From: Tomocerus qinae
Lineage: Eukaryota; Arthropoda; Collembola; Entomobryomorpha; Tomoceridae
DNA length: 64,000 nucleotides
Assembly (NCBI GenBank): GCA_020055645.1
Contig: JAECZT010000033.1
Span: forward strand, 1-64,000
Direction: 5' to 3'
In this document: positions 8,286-22,569 of the stretch, piece after piece
How positions within the stretch are numbered: the stretch's first letter is position 1
Layout: the number at the start of each line of letters is the position of its first letter
Translations under genes and position numbers: made by a program
Notes under the pieces: generated by a model
The model's input: only the letters and a program-made list of their open reading frames with translations
The model's database searches: none
What the model was told of the DNA's origin: nothing

Positions 8286-10073
8286 ATTGTTACAATATTT
8301 TTGTACGATGAATAATTGTTTTACTTGTACATACATGCAATGACTGATTATCTAACGTTACTGTTTATTTTAATATTGTTGTTGACAAAATAGGACAAAA
8401 TGACCTTGGTTATGTTGACAATAAAGAAACTTGGTGTTGACAAAAAATTTTTCGTGTGTTGACAAAAAAGGGTTGACAATTCGGGGGTGAATCGTGTCGA
8501 AGCATGCTTAGTTTGGCATTATGTTGTAGTTCATATGGGTTTTGAAACAGTATATAAGTTTTCGCAACTGTACCCTTGCGTTCTTATTTTGTCATCAAAC
8601 AAATATTGACTATCAAAACAAAATACTACATTGAAGGTTTTATTTTCTCGCATTACATACAAATACGTTACTCTTACTATATTTACACGTTCACCTTCTT
8701 CTTGCTACATATGGAATTTGCATTAATGGTGGAAACATGTGTGTGTGTTTGGGGGAGACCATGGCAAGTACTATTGATTAGTAGAGCTATGCTACCGCTT
8801 GGGCCGTGAGGGCTTACTTGCACTGACTCACGGAAAGAATTTACTAAGTGCACCTACTTACAGGAAAAGCTTTAGTAAAGGGTAATGAATTATGAGACGG
8901 AGTGACTCAATACTGCCTGTAACTCAATCTGGTGGACAGTCAGAAAGGGACCGGGACATGTCAGCCGACCGCCAGTGGCCCCAAGCAAATCACTTACAGC
9001 CGTCTACCACAACCCACCTTATCACCTCATAGTCATCCCATTGTCCTGACTTGTGCTAAGTAGAACTCGTAGAACGTATACTGAGTAACAGAACAATCCA
9101 TAAACTAAAGACTGGCCATTGATAGATAATCATAATGTCACTAAGATAGGCCAATCAATGCTAATCACGGATATACTTCAACGACATCTTTTCCTAGTTC
9201 CAGCGTAAATACTATTTTAAACCCGAGGCGCTCCAAAGATTGGATCTCCAGATCTCAGCCAGAAATTTGGATAAATGAGCTGCTTGTAGTTGGCTTCAAA
9301 TCCAAATAGATCTTGAAAATGTTAATACGTTTGCTGAACTGCATCCTTTAGTTGCTATTTTGCACAACAACAAATATTAAAGGACAAAAAGATGTTAGAT
9401 TATTGCTGACTTAATAATAGGTAGTCATTACGACGCGATGAGTTACCTTTTGTATACTTGAACCGTAGCATGTTTTTGCAATGCATCTGGAATGTGTAAT
9501 ATGTGTCGAAGCGGGACCACCCCAAATTATCAACACCCTTTTGTCAACACCGAATTGTCAACACAATTTTGAGCCCTTTGGTCGTCAACACCTTTTTGTC
9601 AACCCTTTTAGACTTTTTGTCAACACAAGTTTTTTCGTAGGTACAAGTCTTTATTTCAGGAGTAGTAACAACAAATATGAATGGGTGCACACGGTGTAAG
9701 GGTGTAACTTACGGCAGTTTGCATTAACATTCACTCCTACAAACCTAACGATTGTGTGTTTCGAGATCCCCTACATGTTTCACTTTTGAATTTATCGGAC
9801 TTCAAAACTTAAGTCATAACACACCATACAAAGTCACACTAAATGTCAAAAAATCCTCCATACAAAAGTCATGTGTCATCCTCCATACAAATTAATTGGC
9901 ACCCGATAACTAAATATCCTACTTTAGCTAGGATTGTTATGCGAAATAAGGTTCCTAACAAGAAATGCTCACATGTTGTAAAGTGTACCAAACGATTAAA
10001 AACAATTGTTCGCAATATCTCAAAAACGTCATTTTCGAAGTGGATTTATAAGATAGCTGACAAACCATAAAAA
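8286..10073 (+). repeat. Array unit 5 (1,788 bp)
   Basis: Relic SINE (-) at 8751-9260. Variants: 5G, AAATTT, H, T, class B, T. It has the same length and the same tracked variants as unit 6; the pair looks like a recent duplication or conversion. Confidence 0.97.
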
Positions 10074-11861
10074 ATTGTTACAATATTTTTGTACGATGAA
10101 TAATTGTTTTACTTGTACATACATGCAATGACTGATTATCTAACGTTACTGTTTATTTTAATATTGTTGTTGACAAAATAGGACAAAATGACCTTGGTTA
10201 TGTTGACAATAAAGAAACTTGGTGTTGACAAAAAATTTTTCGTGTGTTGACAAAAAAGGGTTGACAATTCGGGGGTGAATCGTGTCGAAGCATGCTTAGT
10301 TTGGCATTATGTTGTAGTTCATATGGGTTTTGAAACAGTATATAAGTTTTCGCAACTGTACCCTTGCGTTCTTATTTTGTCATCAAACAAATATTGACTA
10401 TCAAAACAAAATACTACATTGAAGGTTTTATTTTCTCGCATTACATACAAATACGTTACTCTTACTATATTTACACGTTCACCTTCTTCTTGCTACATAT
10501 GGAATTTGCATTAATGGTGGAAACATGTGTGTGTGTTTGGGGGAGACCATGGCAAGTACTATTGATTAGTAGAGCTATGCTACCGCTTGGGCCGTGAGGG
10601 CTTACTTGCACTGACTCACGGAAAGAATTTACTAAGTGCACCTACTTACAGGAAAAGCTTTAGTAAAGGGTAATGAATTATGAGACGGAGTGACTCAATA
10701 CTGCCTGTAACTCAATCTGGTGGACAGTCAGAAAGGGACCGGGACATGTCAGCCGACCGCCAGTGGCCCCAAGCAAATCACTTACAGCCGTCTACCACAA
10801 CCCACCTTATCACCTCATAGTCATCCCATTGTCCTGACTTGTGCTAAGTAGAACTCGTAGAACGTATACTGAGTAACAGAACAATCCATAAACTAAAGAC
10901 TGGCCATTGATAGATAATCATAATGTCACTAAGATAGGCCAATCAATGCTAATCACGGATATACTTCAACGACATCTTTTCCTAGTTCCAGCGTAAATAC
11001 TATTTTAAACCCGAGGCGCTCCAAAGATTGGATCTCCAGATCTCAGCCAGAAATTTGGATAAATGAGCTGCTTGTAGTTGGCTTCAAATCCAAATAGATC
11101 TTGAAAATGTTAATACGTTTGCTGAACTGCATCCTTTAGTTGCTATTTTGCACAACAACAAATATTAAAGGACAAAAAGATGTTAGATTATTGCTGACTT
11201 AATAATAGGTAGTCATTACGACGCGATGAGTTACCTTTTGTATACTTGAACCGTAGCATGTTTTTGCAATGCATCTGGAATGTGTAATATGTGTCGAAGC
11301 GGGACCACCCCAAATTATCAACACCCTTTTGTCAACACCGAATTGTCAACACAATTTTGAGCCCTTTGGTCGTCAACACCTTTTTGTCAACCCTTTTAGA
11401 CTTTTTGTCAACACAAGTTTTTTCGTAGGTACAAGTCTTTATTTCAGGAGTAGTAACAACAAATATGAATGGGTGCACACGGTGTAAGGGTGTAACTTAC
11501 GGCAGTTTGCATTAACATTCACTCCTACAAACCTAACGATTGTGTGTTTCGAGATCCCCTACATGTTTCACTTTTGAATTTATCGGACTTCAAAACTTAA
11601 GTCATAACACACCATACAAAGTCACACTAAATGTCAAAAAATCCTCCATACAAAAGTCATGTGTCATCCTCCATACAAATTAATTGGCACCCGATAACTA
11701 AATATCCTACTTTAGCTAGGATTGTTATGCGAAATAAGGTTCCTAACAAGAAATGCTCACATGTTGTAAAGTGTACCAAACGATTAAAAACAATTGTTCG
11801 CAATATCTCAAAAACGTCATTTTCGAAGTGGATTTATAAGATAGCTGACAAACCATAAAAA
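10074..11861 (+). repeat. Array unit 6 (1,788 bp)
   Basis: Relic SINE (-) at 10539-11048. Variants: 5G, AAATTT, H, T, class B, T, matching unit 5 at every tracked site. Confidence 0.97.
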
Positions 11862-13643
11862 ATTGTTACAATATTTTTGTACGATGAATAATTGTTTTAC
11901 TTGTACATACATGCAATGACTGATTATCTAACGTTACTGTTTATTTTAATATTGTTGTTGACAAAATAGGACAAAATGACCTTGGTTATGTTGACAATAA
12001 AGAAACTTGGTGTTGACAAAAAATTTTTCGTGTGTTGACAAAAAAGGGTTGACAATTCGGGGGTGAATCGTGTCGAAGCATGCTTAGTTTGGCATTATGT
12101 TGTAGTTCATATGGGTTTTGAAACAGTATATAAGTTTTCGCAACTGTACCCTTGCGTTCTTATTTTGTCATCAAACAAATATTGACTATCAAAACAAAAT
12201 ACTACATTGAAGGTTTTATTTTCTCGCATTACATACAAATACGTTACTCTTACTATATTTACACGTTCACCTTCTTCTTGCTACATATGGAATTTGCATT
12301 AATGGTGGAAACATGTGTGTGTGTTTGGGGGAGACCATGGCAAGTACTATTGATTAGTAGAGCTATGCTACCGCTTGGGCCGTGAGGGCTTACTTGCACT
12401 GACTCACGGAAAGAATTTACTAAGTGCACCTACTTACAGGAAAAGCTTTAGTAAAGGGTAATGAATTATGAGACGGAGTGACTCAATACTGCCTGTAACT
12501 CAATCTGGTGGACAGTCAGAAAGGGACCGGGACATGTCAGCCGACCGCCAGTGGCCCCAAGCAAATCACTTACAGCCGTCTACCACAACCCACCTTATCA
12601 CCTCATAGTCATCCCATTGTCCTGACTTGTGCTAAGTAGAACTCGTAGAACGTATACTGAGTAACAGAACAATCCATAAACTAAAGACTGGCCATTGATA
12701 GATAATCATAATGTCACTAAGATAGGCCAATCAATGCTAATCACGGATATACTTCAACGACATCTTTTCCTAGTTCCAGCGTAAATACTATTTTAAACCC
12801 GAGGCGCTCCAAAGATTGGATCTCCAGATCTCAGCCAGAAATTTGGATAAATGAGCTGCTTGTAGTTGGCTTCAAATCCAAATAGATCTTGAAAATGTTA
12901 ATACGTTTGCTGAACTGCATCCTTTAGTTGCTATTTTGCACAACAACAAATATTAAAGGACAAAAAGATGTTAGATTATTGCTGACTTAATAATAGGTAG
13001 TCATTACGACGCGATGAGTTACCTTTTGTATACTTGAACCGTAGCATGTTTTTGCAATGAATCTGGAATGTGTAATATGTGTCGAAGCGGGACCACCCCA
13101 AATTATCAACACCCTTTTGTCAACACCGAATTGTCAACACAATTTTGAGCCCTTTGGTCGTCAACACCTTTTTGTCAACCCTTTTAGACTTTTTGTCAAC
13201 ACAAGTTTTTTCGTAGGTACAAGTCTTTATTTCAGGAGTAGTAACAACAAATATGAATGGGTGCACACGGTGTAAGGGTGTAACTTACGGCAGTTTGCAT
13301 TAACATTCACTCCTACAAACCTAACGATTGTGTGTTTCGAGATCCCCTACATGTTTCACTTTTGAATTTATCGGACTTCAAAACTTAAGTCATAACACAC
13401 CATACAAAGTCACACTAAATGTCAAAAAATCCTCCATACAAAAGTCATGTGTACATACAAATTAATCGGCACCCGATAACTAAATATCCTACTTTAGCTA
13501 GGATTGTTATGCGAAATAAGGTTCCTAACAAGAAATGCTCACATGTTGTAAAGTGTACCAAACGATTAAAAACAATTGTTCGCAATATCTCAAAAACGTC
13601 ATTTTCGAAGTGGATTTATAAGATAGCTGACAAACCATAAAAA
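11862..13643 (+). repeat. Array unit 7 (1,782 bp), shortest unit
   Basis: Relic SINE (-) at 12327-12836. Variants: 5G, AAATTT, N, T, C. It carries the only class C micro-indel (GTGTACATAC), which accounts for most of its shortness. It is the last unit of the unbroken AAATTT run. Confidence 0.97.
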
Positions 13644-15431
13644 ATTGTTACAATATTTTTGTACGATGAATAATTGTTTTACTTGTACATACATGCAATG
13701 ACTGATTATCTAACGTTACTGTTTATTTTAATATTGTTGTTGACAAAATAGGACAAAATGACCTTGGTTATGTTGACAATAAAGAAACTTGGTGTTGACA
13801 AAAAATTTTTCGTGTGTTGACAAAAAAGGGTTGACAATTCGGGGGTGAATCGTGTCGAAGCATGCTTAGTTTGGCATTATGTTGTAGTTCATATGGGTTT
13901 TGAAACAGTATATAAGTTTTCGCAACTGTACCCTTGCGTTCTTATTTTGTCATCAAACAAATATTGACTATCAAAACAAAATACTACATTGAAGGTTTTA
14001 TTTTCTCGCATTACATACAAATACGTTACTCTTACTATATTTACACGTTCACCTTCTTCTTGCTACATATGGAATTTGCATTAATGGTGGAAACATGTGT
14101 GTGTGTTTGGGGAGACCATGGCAAGTACTATTGATTAGTAGAGCTATGCTACCGCTTGGGCCGTGAGGGCTTACTTGCACTGACTCACGGAAAGAATTTA
14201 CTAAGTGCACCTACTTACAGGAAAAGCTTTAGTAAAGGGTAATGAATTATGAGACGGAGTGACTCAATACTGCCTGTAACTCAATCTGGTGGACAGTCAG
14301 AAAGGGACCGGGACATGTCAGCCGACCGCCAGTGGCCCCAAGCAAATCACTTACAGCCGTCTACCACAACCCACCTTATCACCTCATAGTCATCCCATTG
14401 TCCTGACTTGTGCTAAGTAGAACTCGTAGAACGTATACTGAGTAACAGAACAATCCATAAACTAAAGACTGGCCATTGATAGATAATCATAATGTCACTA
14501 AGATAGGCCAATCAATGCTAATCACGGATATACTTCAACGACATCTTTTCCTAGTTCCAGCGTAAATACTATTTTAAACCCGAGGCGCTCCAAAGATTGG
14601 ATCTCCAGATCTCAGCCAGAAATATTCGGATAAATGAGCTGCTTGTAGTTGGCTTCAAATCCAAATAGATCTTGAAAATGTTAATACGTTTGCTGAACTG
14701 CATCCTTTAGTTGCTATTTTGCACAACAACAAATATTAAAGGACAAAAAGATGTTAGATTATTGCTGACTTAATAATAGGTAGTCATTACGACGCGATGA
14801 GTTACCTTTTGTATACTTGAACCGTAGCATGTTTTTGCAATGCATCTGGAATGTGTAATATGTGTCGAAGCGGGACCACCCCAAATTATCAACACCCTTT
14901 TGTCAACACCGAATTGTCAACACAATTTTGAGCCCTTTGGTCGTCAACACCTTTTTGTCAACCCTTTTAGACTTTTTGTCAACACAAGTTTTTCGTAGGT
15001 ACAAGTCTTTATTTCAGGAGTAGTAACAACAAATATGAATGGGTGCACACGGTGTAAGGGTGTAACTTACGGCAGTTTGCATTAACATTCACTCCTACAA
15101 ACCTAACGATTGTGTGTTTCGAGATCCCCTACATGTTTCACTTTTGAATTTATCGGACTTCAAAACTTAAGTCATAACACACCATACAAAGTCACACTAA
15201 ATGTCAAAAAATCCTCCATACAAAAGTCATGTGTCATCCTCCATACAAATTAATTGGCACCCGATAACTAAATATCCTACTTTAGCTAGGATTGTTATGC
15301 GAAATAAGGTTCCTAACAAGAAATGCTCACATGTTGTAAAGTGTACCAAACGATTAAAAACAATTGTTCGCAATATCTCAAAAACGTCATTTTCGAAGTG
15401 GATTTATAAGATAGCTGACAAACCATAAAAA
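13644..15431 (+). repeat. Array unit 8 (1,788 bp), intermediate head-site allele
   Basis: Relic SINE (-) at 14109-14617. Variants: 4G, H, T, class B, T, and one T fewer in AGTTTTTCG. After the relic it reads CAGAAATATTCGG, found in no other unit and combining parts of the two common alleles CAGAAATTTGG and CAGATATTCGG. Confidence 0.97.
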
Positions 15432-17214
15432 ATTGTTACAATATTTTTGTACGATGAATAATTGTTTTACTTGTACATACATGCAATGACTGATTATCTA
15501 ACGTTACTGTTTATTTTAATATTGTTGTTGACAAAATAGGACAAAATGACCTTGGTTATGTTGACAATAAAGAAACTTGGTGTTGACAAAAAATTTTTCG
15601 TGTGTTGACAAAAAAGGGTTGACAATTCGGGGGTGAATCGTGTCGAAGCATGCTTAGTTTGGCATTATGTTGTAGTTCATATGGGTTTTGAAACAGTATA
15701 TAAGTTTTCGCAACTGTACCCTTGCGTTCTTATTTTGTCATCAAACAAATATTGACTATCAAAACAAAATACTACATTGAAGGTTTTATTTTCTCGCATT
15801 ACATACAAATACGTTACTCTTACTATATTTACACGTTCACCTTCTTCTTGCTACATATGGAATTTGCATTAATGGTGGAAACATGTGTGTGTGTTTGGGG
15901 AGACCATGGCAAGTACTATTGATTAGTAGAGCTATGCTACCGCTTGGGCCGTGAGGGCTTACTTGCACTGACTCACGGAAAGAATTTACTAAGTGCACCT
16001 ACTTACAGGAAAAGCTTTAGTAAAGGGTAATGAATTATGAGACGGAGTGACTCAATACTGCCTGTAACTCAATCTGGTGGACAGTCAGAAAGGGACCGGG
16101 ACATGTCAGCCGACCGCCAGTGGCCCCAAGCAAATCACTTACAGCCGTCTACCACAACCCACCTTATCACCTCATAGTCATCCCATTGTCCTGACTTGTG
16201 CTAAGTAGAACTCGTAGAACGTATACTGAGTAACAGAACAATCCATAAACTAAAGACTGGCCATTGATAGATAATCATAATGTCACTAAGATAGGCCAAT
16301 CAATGCTAATCACGGATATACTTCAACGACATCTTTTCCTAGTTCCAGCGTAAATACTATTTTAAACCCGAGGCGCTCCAAAGATTGGATCTCCAGATCT
16401 CAGCCAGATATTCGGATAAATGAGCTGCTTGTAGTTGGCTTCAAATCCAAATAGATCTTGAAAATGTTAATACGTTTGCTGAACTGCATCCTTTAGTTGC
16501 TATTTTGCACAACAACAAATATTAAAGGACAAAAAGATGTTAGATTATTGCTGACTTAATAATAGGTAGTCATTACGACGCGATGAGTTACCTTTTGTAT
16601 ACTTGAACCGTAGCATGTTTTTGCAATGAATCTGGAATGTGTAATATGTGTCGAAGCGGGACCACCCCAAATTATCAACACCCTTTTGTCAACACCGAAT
16701 TGTCAACACAATTTTGAGCCCTTTGGTCGTCAACACCTTTTTGTCAACCCTTTTAGACTTTTTGTCAACACAAGTTTTTCGTAGGTACAAGTCTTTATTT
16801 CAGGAGTAGTAACAACAAATATGAATGGGTGCACACGGTGTAAGGGTGTAACTTACGGCAGTTTGCATTAACATTCACTCCTACAAACCTAACGATTGTG
16901 TGTTTCGAGATCCCCTACATGTTTCACTTTTGAATTTATCGGACTTCAAAACTTAAGTCATAACACACCATACAAAGTCACACTAAATGTCAAAAAATCC
17001 TCCATACAAAAGTCATGTGTGTGCCATACAAATTAATCGGCACCCGATAACTAAATATCCTACTTTAGCTAGGATTGTTATGCGAAATAAGGTTCCTAAC
17101 AAGAAATGCTCACATGTTGTAAAGTGTACCAAACGATTAAAAACAATTGTTCGCAATATATCAAAAACGTCATTTTCGGAGTGGATTTATAAGATAGCTG
17201 ACAAACCATAAAAA
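15432..17214 (+). repeat. Array unit 9 (1,783 bp)
   Basis: Relic SINE (-) at 15897-16405. Variants: 4G, ATATTC (first such unit), N, T, class A, C, with TTCGGAG and AATATATC near the end and the short T-run AGTTTTTCG. The TTCGGAG plus ATATATC pair recurs in units 23-25. Confidence 0.97.
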
Positions 17215-19001
17215 ATTGTTACAATATTTTTGTACGATGAATAATTGTTTTACTTGTACATACATGCAATGACTGATTATCTAACGTTACTGTTTATTTT
17301 AATATTGTTGTTGACAAAATAGGACAAAATGACCTTGGTTATGTTGACAATAAAGAAACTTGGTGTTGACAAAAAATTTTTCGTGTGTTGACAAAAAAGG
17401 GTTGACAATTCGGGGGTGAATCGTGTCGAAGCATGCTTAGTTTGGCATTATGTTGTAGTTCATATGGGTTTTGAAACAGTATATAAGTTTTCGCAACTGT
17501 ACCCTTGCGTTCTTATTTTGTCATCAAACAAATATTGACTATCAAAACAAAATACTACATTGAAGGTTTTATTTTCTCGCATTACATACAAATACGTTAC
17601 TCTTACTATATTTACACGTTCACCTTCTTCTTGCTACATATGGAATTTGCATTAATGGTGGAAACATGTGTGTGTGTTTGGGGAGACCATGGCAAGTACT
17701 ATTGATTAGTAGAGCTATGCTACCGCTTGGGCCGTGAGGGCTTACTTGCACTGACTCACGGAAAGAATTTACTAAGTGCACCTACTTACAGGAAAAGCTT
17801 TAGTAAAGGGTAATGAATTATGAGACGGAGTGACTCAATACTGCCTGTAACTCAATCTGGTGGACAGTCAGAAAGGGACCGGGACATGTCAGCCGACCGC
17901 CAGTGGCCCCAAGCAAATCACTTACAGCCGTCTACCACAACCCACCTTATCACCTCATAGTCATCCCATTGTCCTGACTTGTGCTAAGTAGAACTCGTAG
18001 AACGTATACTGAGTAACAGAACAATCCATAAACTAAAGACTGGCCATTGATAGATAATCATAATGTCACTAAGATAGGCCAATCAATGCTAATCACGGAT
18101 ATACTTCAACGACATCTTTTCCTAGTTCCAGCGTAAATACTATTTTAAACCCGAGGCGCTCCAAAGATTGGATCTCCAGATCTCAGCCAGAAATTTGGAT
18201 AAATGAGCTGCTTGTAGTTGGCTTCAAATCCAAATAGATCTTGAAAATGTTAATACGTTTGCTGAACTGCATCCTTTAGTTGCTATTTTGCACAACAACA
18301 AATATTAAAGGACAAAAAGATGTTAGATTATTGCTGACTTAATAATAGGTAGTCATTACGACGCGATGAGTTACCTTTTGTATACTTGAACCGTAGCATG
18401 TTTTTGCAATGAATCTGGAATGTGTAATATGTGTCGAAGCGGGACCACCCCAAATTATCAACACCCTTTTGTCAACACCGAATTGTCAACACAATTTTGA
18501 GCCCTTTGGTCGTCAACACCTTTTTGTCAACCCTTTTAGACTTTTTGTCAACACAAGTTTTTTCGTAGGTACAAGTCTTTATTTCAGGAGTAGTAACAAC
18601 AAATATGAATGGGTGCACACGGTGTAAGGGTGTAACTTACGGCAGTTTGCATTAACATTCACTCCTACAAACCTAACGATTGTGTGTTTCGAGATCCCCT
18701 ACATGTTTCACTTTTGAATTTATCGGACTTCAAAACTTAAGTCATAACACACCATACAAAGTCACACTAAATGTCAAAAAATCCTCCATACAAAAGTCAT
18801 GTGTCATCCTCCATACAAATTAATTGGCACCCGATAACTAAATATCCTACTTTAGCTAGGATTGTTATGCGAAATAAGGTTCCTAACAAGAAATGCTCAC
18901 ATGTTGTAAAGTGTACCAAACGATTAAAAACAATTGTTCGCAATATCTCAAAAACGTCATTTTCGAAGTGGATTTATAAGATAGCTGACAAACCATAAAA
19001 A
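17215..19001 (+). repeat. Array unit 10 (1,787 bp)
   Basis: Relic SINE (-) at 17680-18188. Variants: 4G, AAATTT, N, T, class B, T. It is the last unit with the AAATTT allele, isolated between units 9 and 11 that carry ATATTC; at the tracked sites it resembles unit 4. Confidence 0.97.
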
Positions 19002-20784
19002 ATTGTTACAATATTTTTGTACGATGAATAATTGTTTTACTTGTACATACATGCAATGACTGATTATCTAACGTTACTGTTTATTTTAATATTGTTGTTG
19101 ACAAAATAGGACAAAATGACCTTGGTTATGTTGACAATAAAGAAACTTGGTGTTGACAAAAAATTTTTCGTGTGTTGACAAAAAAGGGTTGACAATTCGG
19201 GGTGAATCGTGTCGAAGCATGCTTAGTTTGGCATTATGTTGTAGTTCATATGGGTTTTGAAACAGTATATAAGTTTTCGCAACTGTACCCTTGCGTTCTT
19301 ATTTTGTCATCAAACAAATATTGACTATCAAAACAAAATACTACATTGAAGGTTTTATTTTCTCGCATTACATACAAATACGTTACTCTTACTATATTTA
19401 CACGTTCACCTTCTTCTTGCTACATATGGAATTTGCATTAATGGTGGAAACATGTGTGTGTGTTTGGGGGAGACCATGGCAAGTACTATTGATTAGTAGA
19501 GCTATGCTACCGCTTGGGCCGTGAGGGCTTACTTGCACTGACTCACGGAAAGAATTTACTAAGTGCACCTACTTACAGGAAAAGCTTTAGTAAAGGGTAA
19601 TGAATTATGAGACGGAGTGACTCAATACTGCCTGTAACTCAATCTGGTGGACAGTCAGAAAGGGACCGGGACATGTCAGCCGACCGCCAGTGGCCCCAAG
19701 CAAATCACTTACAGCCGTCTACCACAACCCACCTTATCACCTCATAGTCATCCCATTGTCCTGACTTGTGCTAAGTAGAACTCGTAGAACGTATACTGAG
19801 TAACAGAACAATCCATAAACTAAAGACTGGCCATTGATAGATAATCATAATGTCACTAAGATAGGCCAATCAATGCTAATCACGGATATACTTCAACGAC
19901 ATCTTTTCCTAGTTCCAGCGTAAATACTATTTTAAACCCGAGGCGCTCCAAAGATTGGATCTCCAGATCTCAGCCAGATATTCGGATAAATGAGCTGCTT
20001 GTAGTTGGCTTCAAATCCAAATAGATCTTGAAAATGTTAATACGTTTGCTGAACTGCATCCTTTAGTTGCTATTTTGCACAACAACAAATATTAAAGGAC
20101 AAAAAGATGTTAGATTATTGCTGACTTAATAATAGGTAGTCATTACGACGCGATGAGTTACCTTTTGTATACTTGAACCGTAGCATGTTTTTGCAATGAA
20201 TCTGGAAGGTGTAATATGTGTCGAAGCGGGACCACCCCAAATTATCAACACCCTTTTGTCAACACCGAATTGTCAACACAATTTTGAGCCCTTTGGTCGT
20301 CAACACCTTTTTGTCAACCCTTTTAGACTTTTTGTCAACACAAGTTTTTCGTAGGTACAAGTCTTTATTTCAGGAGTAGTAACAACAAATATGAATGGGT
20401 GCACACGGTGTAAGGGTGTAACTTACGGCAGTTTGCATTAACATTCACTCCTACAAACCTAACGATTGTGTGTTTCGAGATCCCCTACATGTTTCACTTT
20501 TGAATTTATCGGACTTCAAAACTTAAGTCATAACACACCATACAAAGTCACACTAAATGTCAAAAAATCCTCCATACAAAAGTCATGTGTGTGCCATACA
20601 AATTAATCGGCACCCGATAACTAAATATCCTACTTTAGCTAGGATTGTTATGCGAAATAAGGTTCCTAACAAGAAATGCTCACATGTTGTAAAGTGTACC
20701 AAACGATTAAAAACAATTGTTCGCAATATCTCAAAAACGTCATTTTCGAAGTGGATTTATAAGATAGCTGACAAACCATAAAAA
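19002..20784 (+). repeat. Array unit 11 (1,783 bp)
   Basis: Relic SINE (-) at 19466-19975. Variants: 5G, ATATTC, N, G, class A, C, short T-run AGTTTTTCG, one G fewer in TTCGGGGTG. From here to unit 35 every unit has ATATTC. Confidence 0.97.
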
Positions 20785-22569
20785 ATTGTTACAATATTTT
20801 TGTACGATGAATAATTGTTTTACTTGTACATACATGCAATGACTGATTATCTAACGTTACTGTTTATTTTAATATTGTTGTTGACAAAATAGGACAAAAT
20901 GACCTTGGTTATGTTGACAATAAAGAAACTTGGTGTTGACAAAAAATTTTTCGTGTGTTGACAAAAAAGGGTTGACAATTCGGGGGTGAATCGTGTCGAA
21001 GCATGCTTAGTTTGGCATTATGTTGTAGTTCATATGGGTTTTGAAACAGTATATAAGTTTTCGCAACTGTACCCTTGCGTTCTTATTTTGTCATCAAACA
21101 AATATTGACTATCAAAACAAAATACTACATTGAAGGTTTTATTTTCTCGCATTACATACAAATACGTTACTCTTACTATATTTACACGTTCACCTTCTTC
21201 TTGCTACATATGGAATTTGCATTAATGGTGGAAACATGTGTGTGTGTTTGGGGAGACCATGGCAAGTACTATTGATTAGTAGAGCTATGCTACCGCTTGG
21301 GCCGTGAGGGCTTACTTGCACTGACTCACGGAAAGAATTTACTAAGTGCACCTACTTACAGGAAAAGCTTTAGTAAAGGGTAATGAATTATGAGACGGAG
21401 TGACTCAATACTGCCTGTAACTCAATCTGGTGGACAGTCAGAAAGGGACCGGGACATGTCAGCCAGACCGCCAGTGGCCCCAAGCAAATCACTTACAGCC
21501 GTCTACCACAACCCACCTTATCACCTCATAGTCATCCCATTGTCCTGACTTGTGCTAAGTAGAACTCGTAGAACGTATACTGAGTAACAGAACAATCCAT
21601 AAACTAAAGACTGGCCATTGATAGATAATCATAATGTCACTAAGATAGGCCAATCAATGCTAATCACGGATATACTTCAACGACATCTTTTCCTAGTTCC
21701 AGCGTAAATACTATTTTAAACCCGAGGCGCTCCAAAGATTGGATCTCCAGATCTCAGCCAGATATTCGGATAAATGAGCTGCTTGTAGTTGGCTTCAAAT
21801 CCAAATAGATCTTGAAAATGTTAATACGTTTGCTGAACTGCATCCTTTAGTTGCTATTTTGCACAACAACAAATATTAAAGGACAAAAAGATGTTAGATT
21901 ATTGCTGACTTAATAATAGGTAGTCATTACGACGCGATGAGTTACCTTTTGTATACTTGAACCGTAGCATGTTTTTGCAATGAATCTGGAATGTGTAATA
22001 TGTGTCGAAGCGGGACCACCCCAAATTATCAACACCCTTTTGTCAACACCGAATTGTCAACACAATTTTGAGCCCTTTGGTCGTCAACACCTTTTTGTCA
22101 ACCCTTTTAGACTTTTTGTCAACACAAGTTTTTTCGTAGGTACAAGTCTTTATTTCAGGAGTAGTAACAACAAATATGAATGGGTGCACACGGTGTAAGG
22201 GTGTAACTTACGGCAGTTTGCATTAACATTCACTCCTACAAACCTAACGATTGTGTGTTTCGAGATCCCCTACATGTTTCACTTTTGAATTTATCGGACT
22301 TCAAAACTTAAGTCATAACACACCATACAAAGTCACACTAAATGTCAAAAAATCCTCCATACAAAAGTCATGTGTGTGCCATACAAATTAATCGGCACCC
22401 GATAACTAAATATCCTACTTTAGCTAGGATTGTTATGCGAAATAAGGTTCCTAACAAGAAATGCTCACATGTTGTAAAGTGTACCAAACGATTAAAAACA
22501 ATTGTTCGCAATATCTCAAAAACGTCATTTTCGAAGTGGATTTATAAGATAGCTGACAAACCATAAAAA
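20785..22569 (+). repeat. Array unit 12 (1,785 bp)
   Basis: Relic SINE (-) at 21250-21759, with a private extra A in the relic (AGCCAGACCGCC for AGCCGACCGCC). Variants: 4G, ATATTC, N, T, class A, C. Confidence 0.97.
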
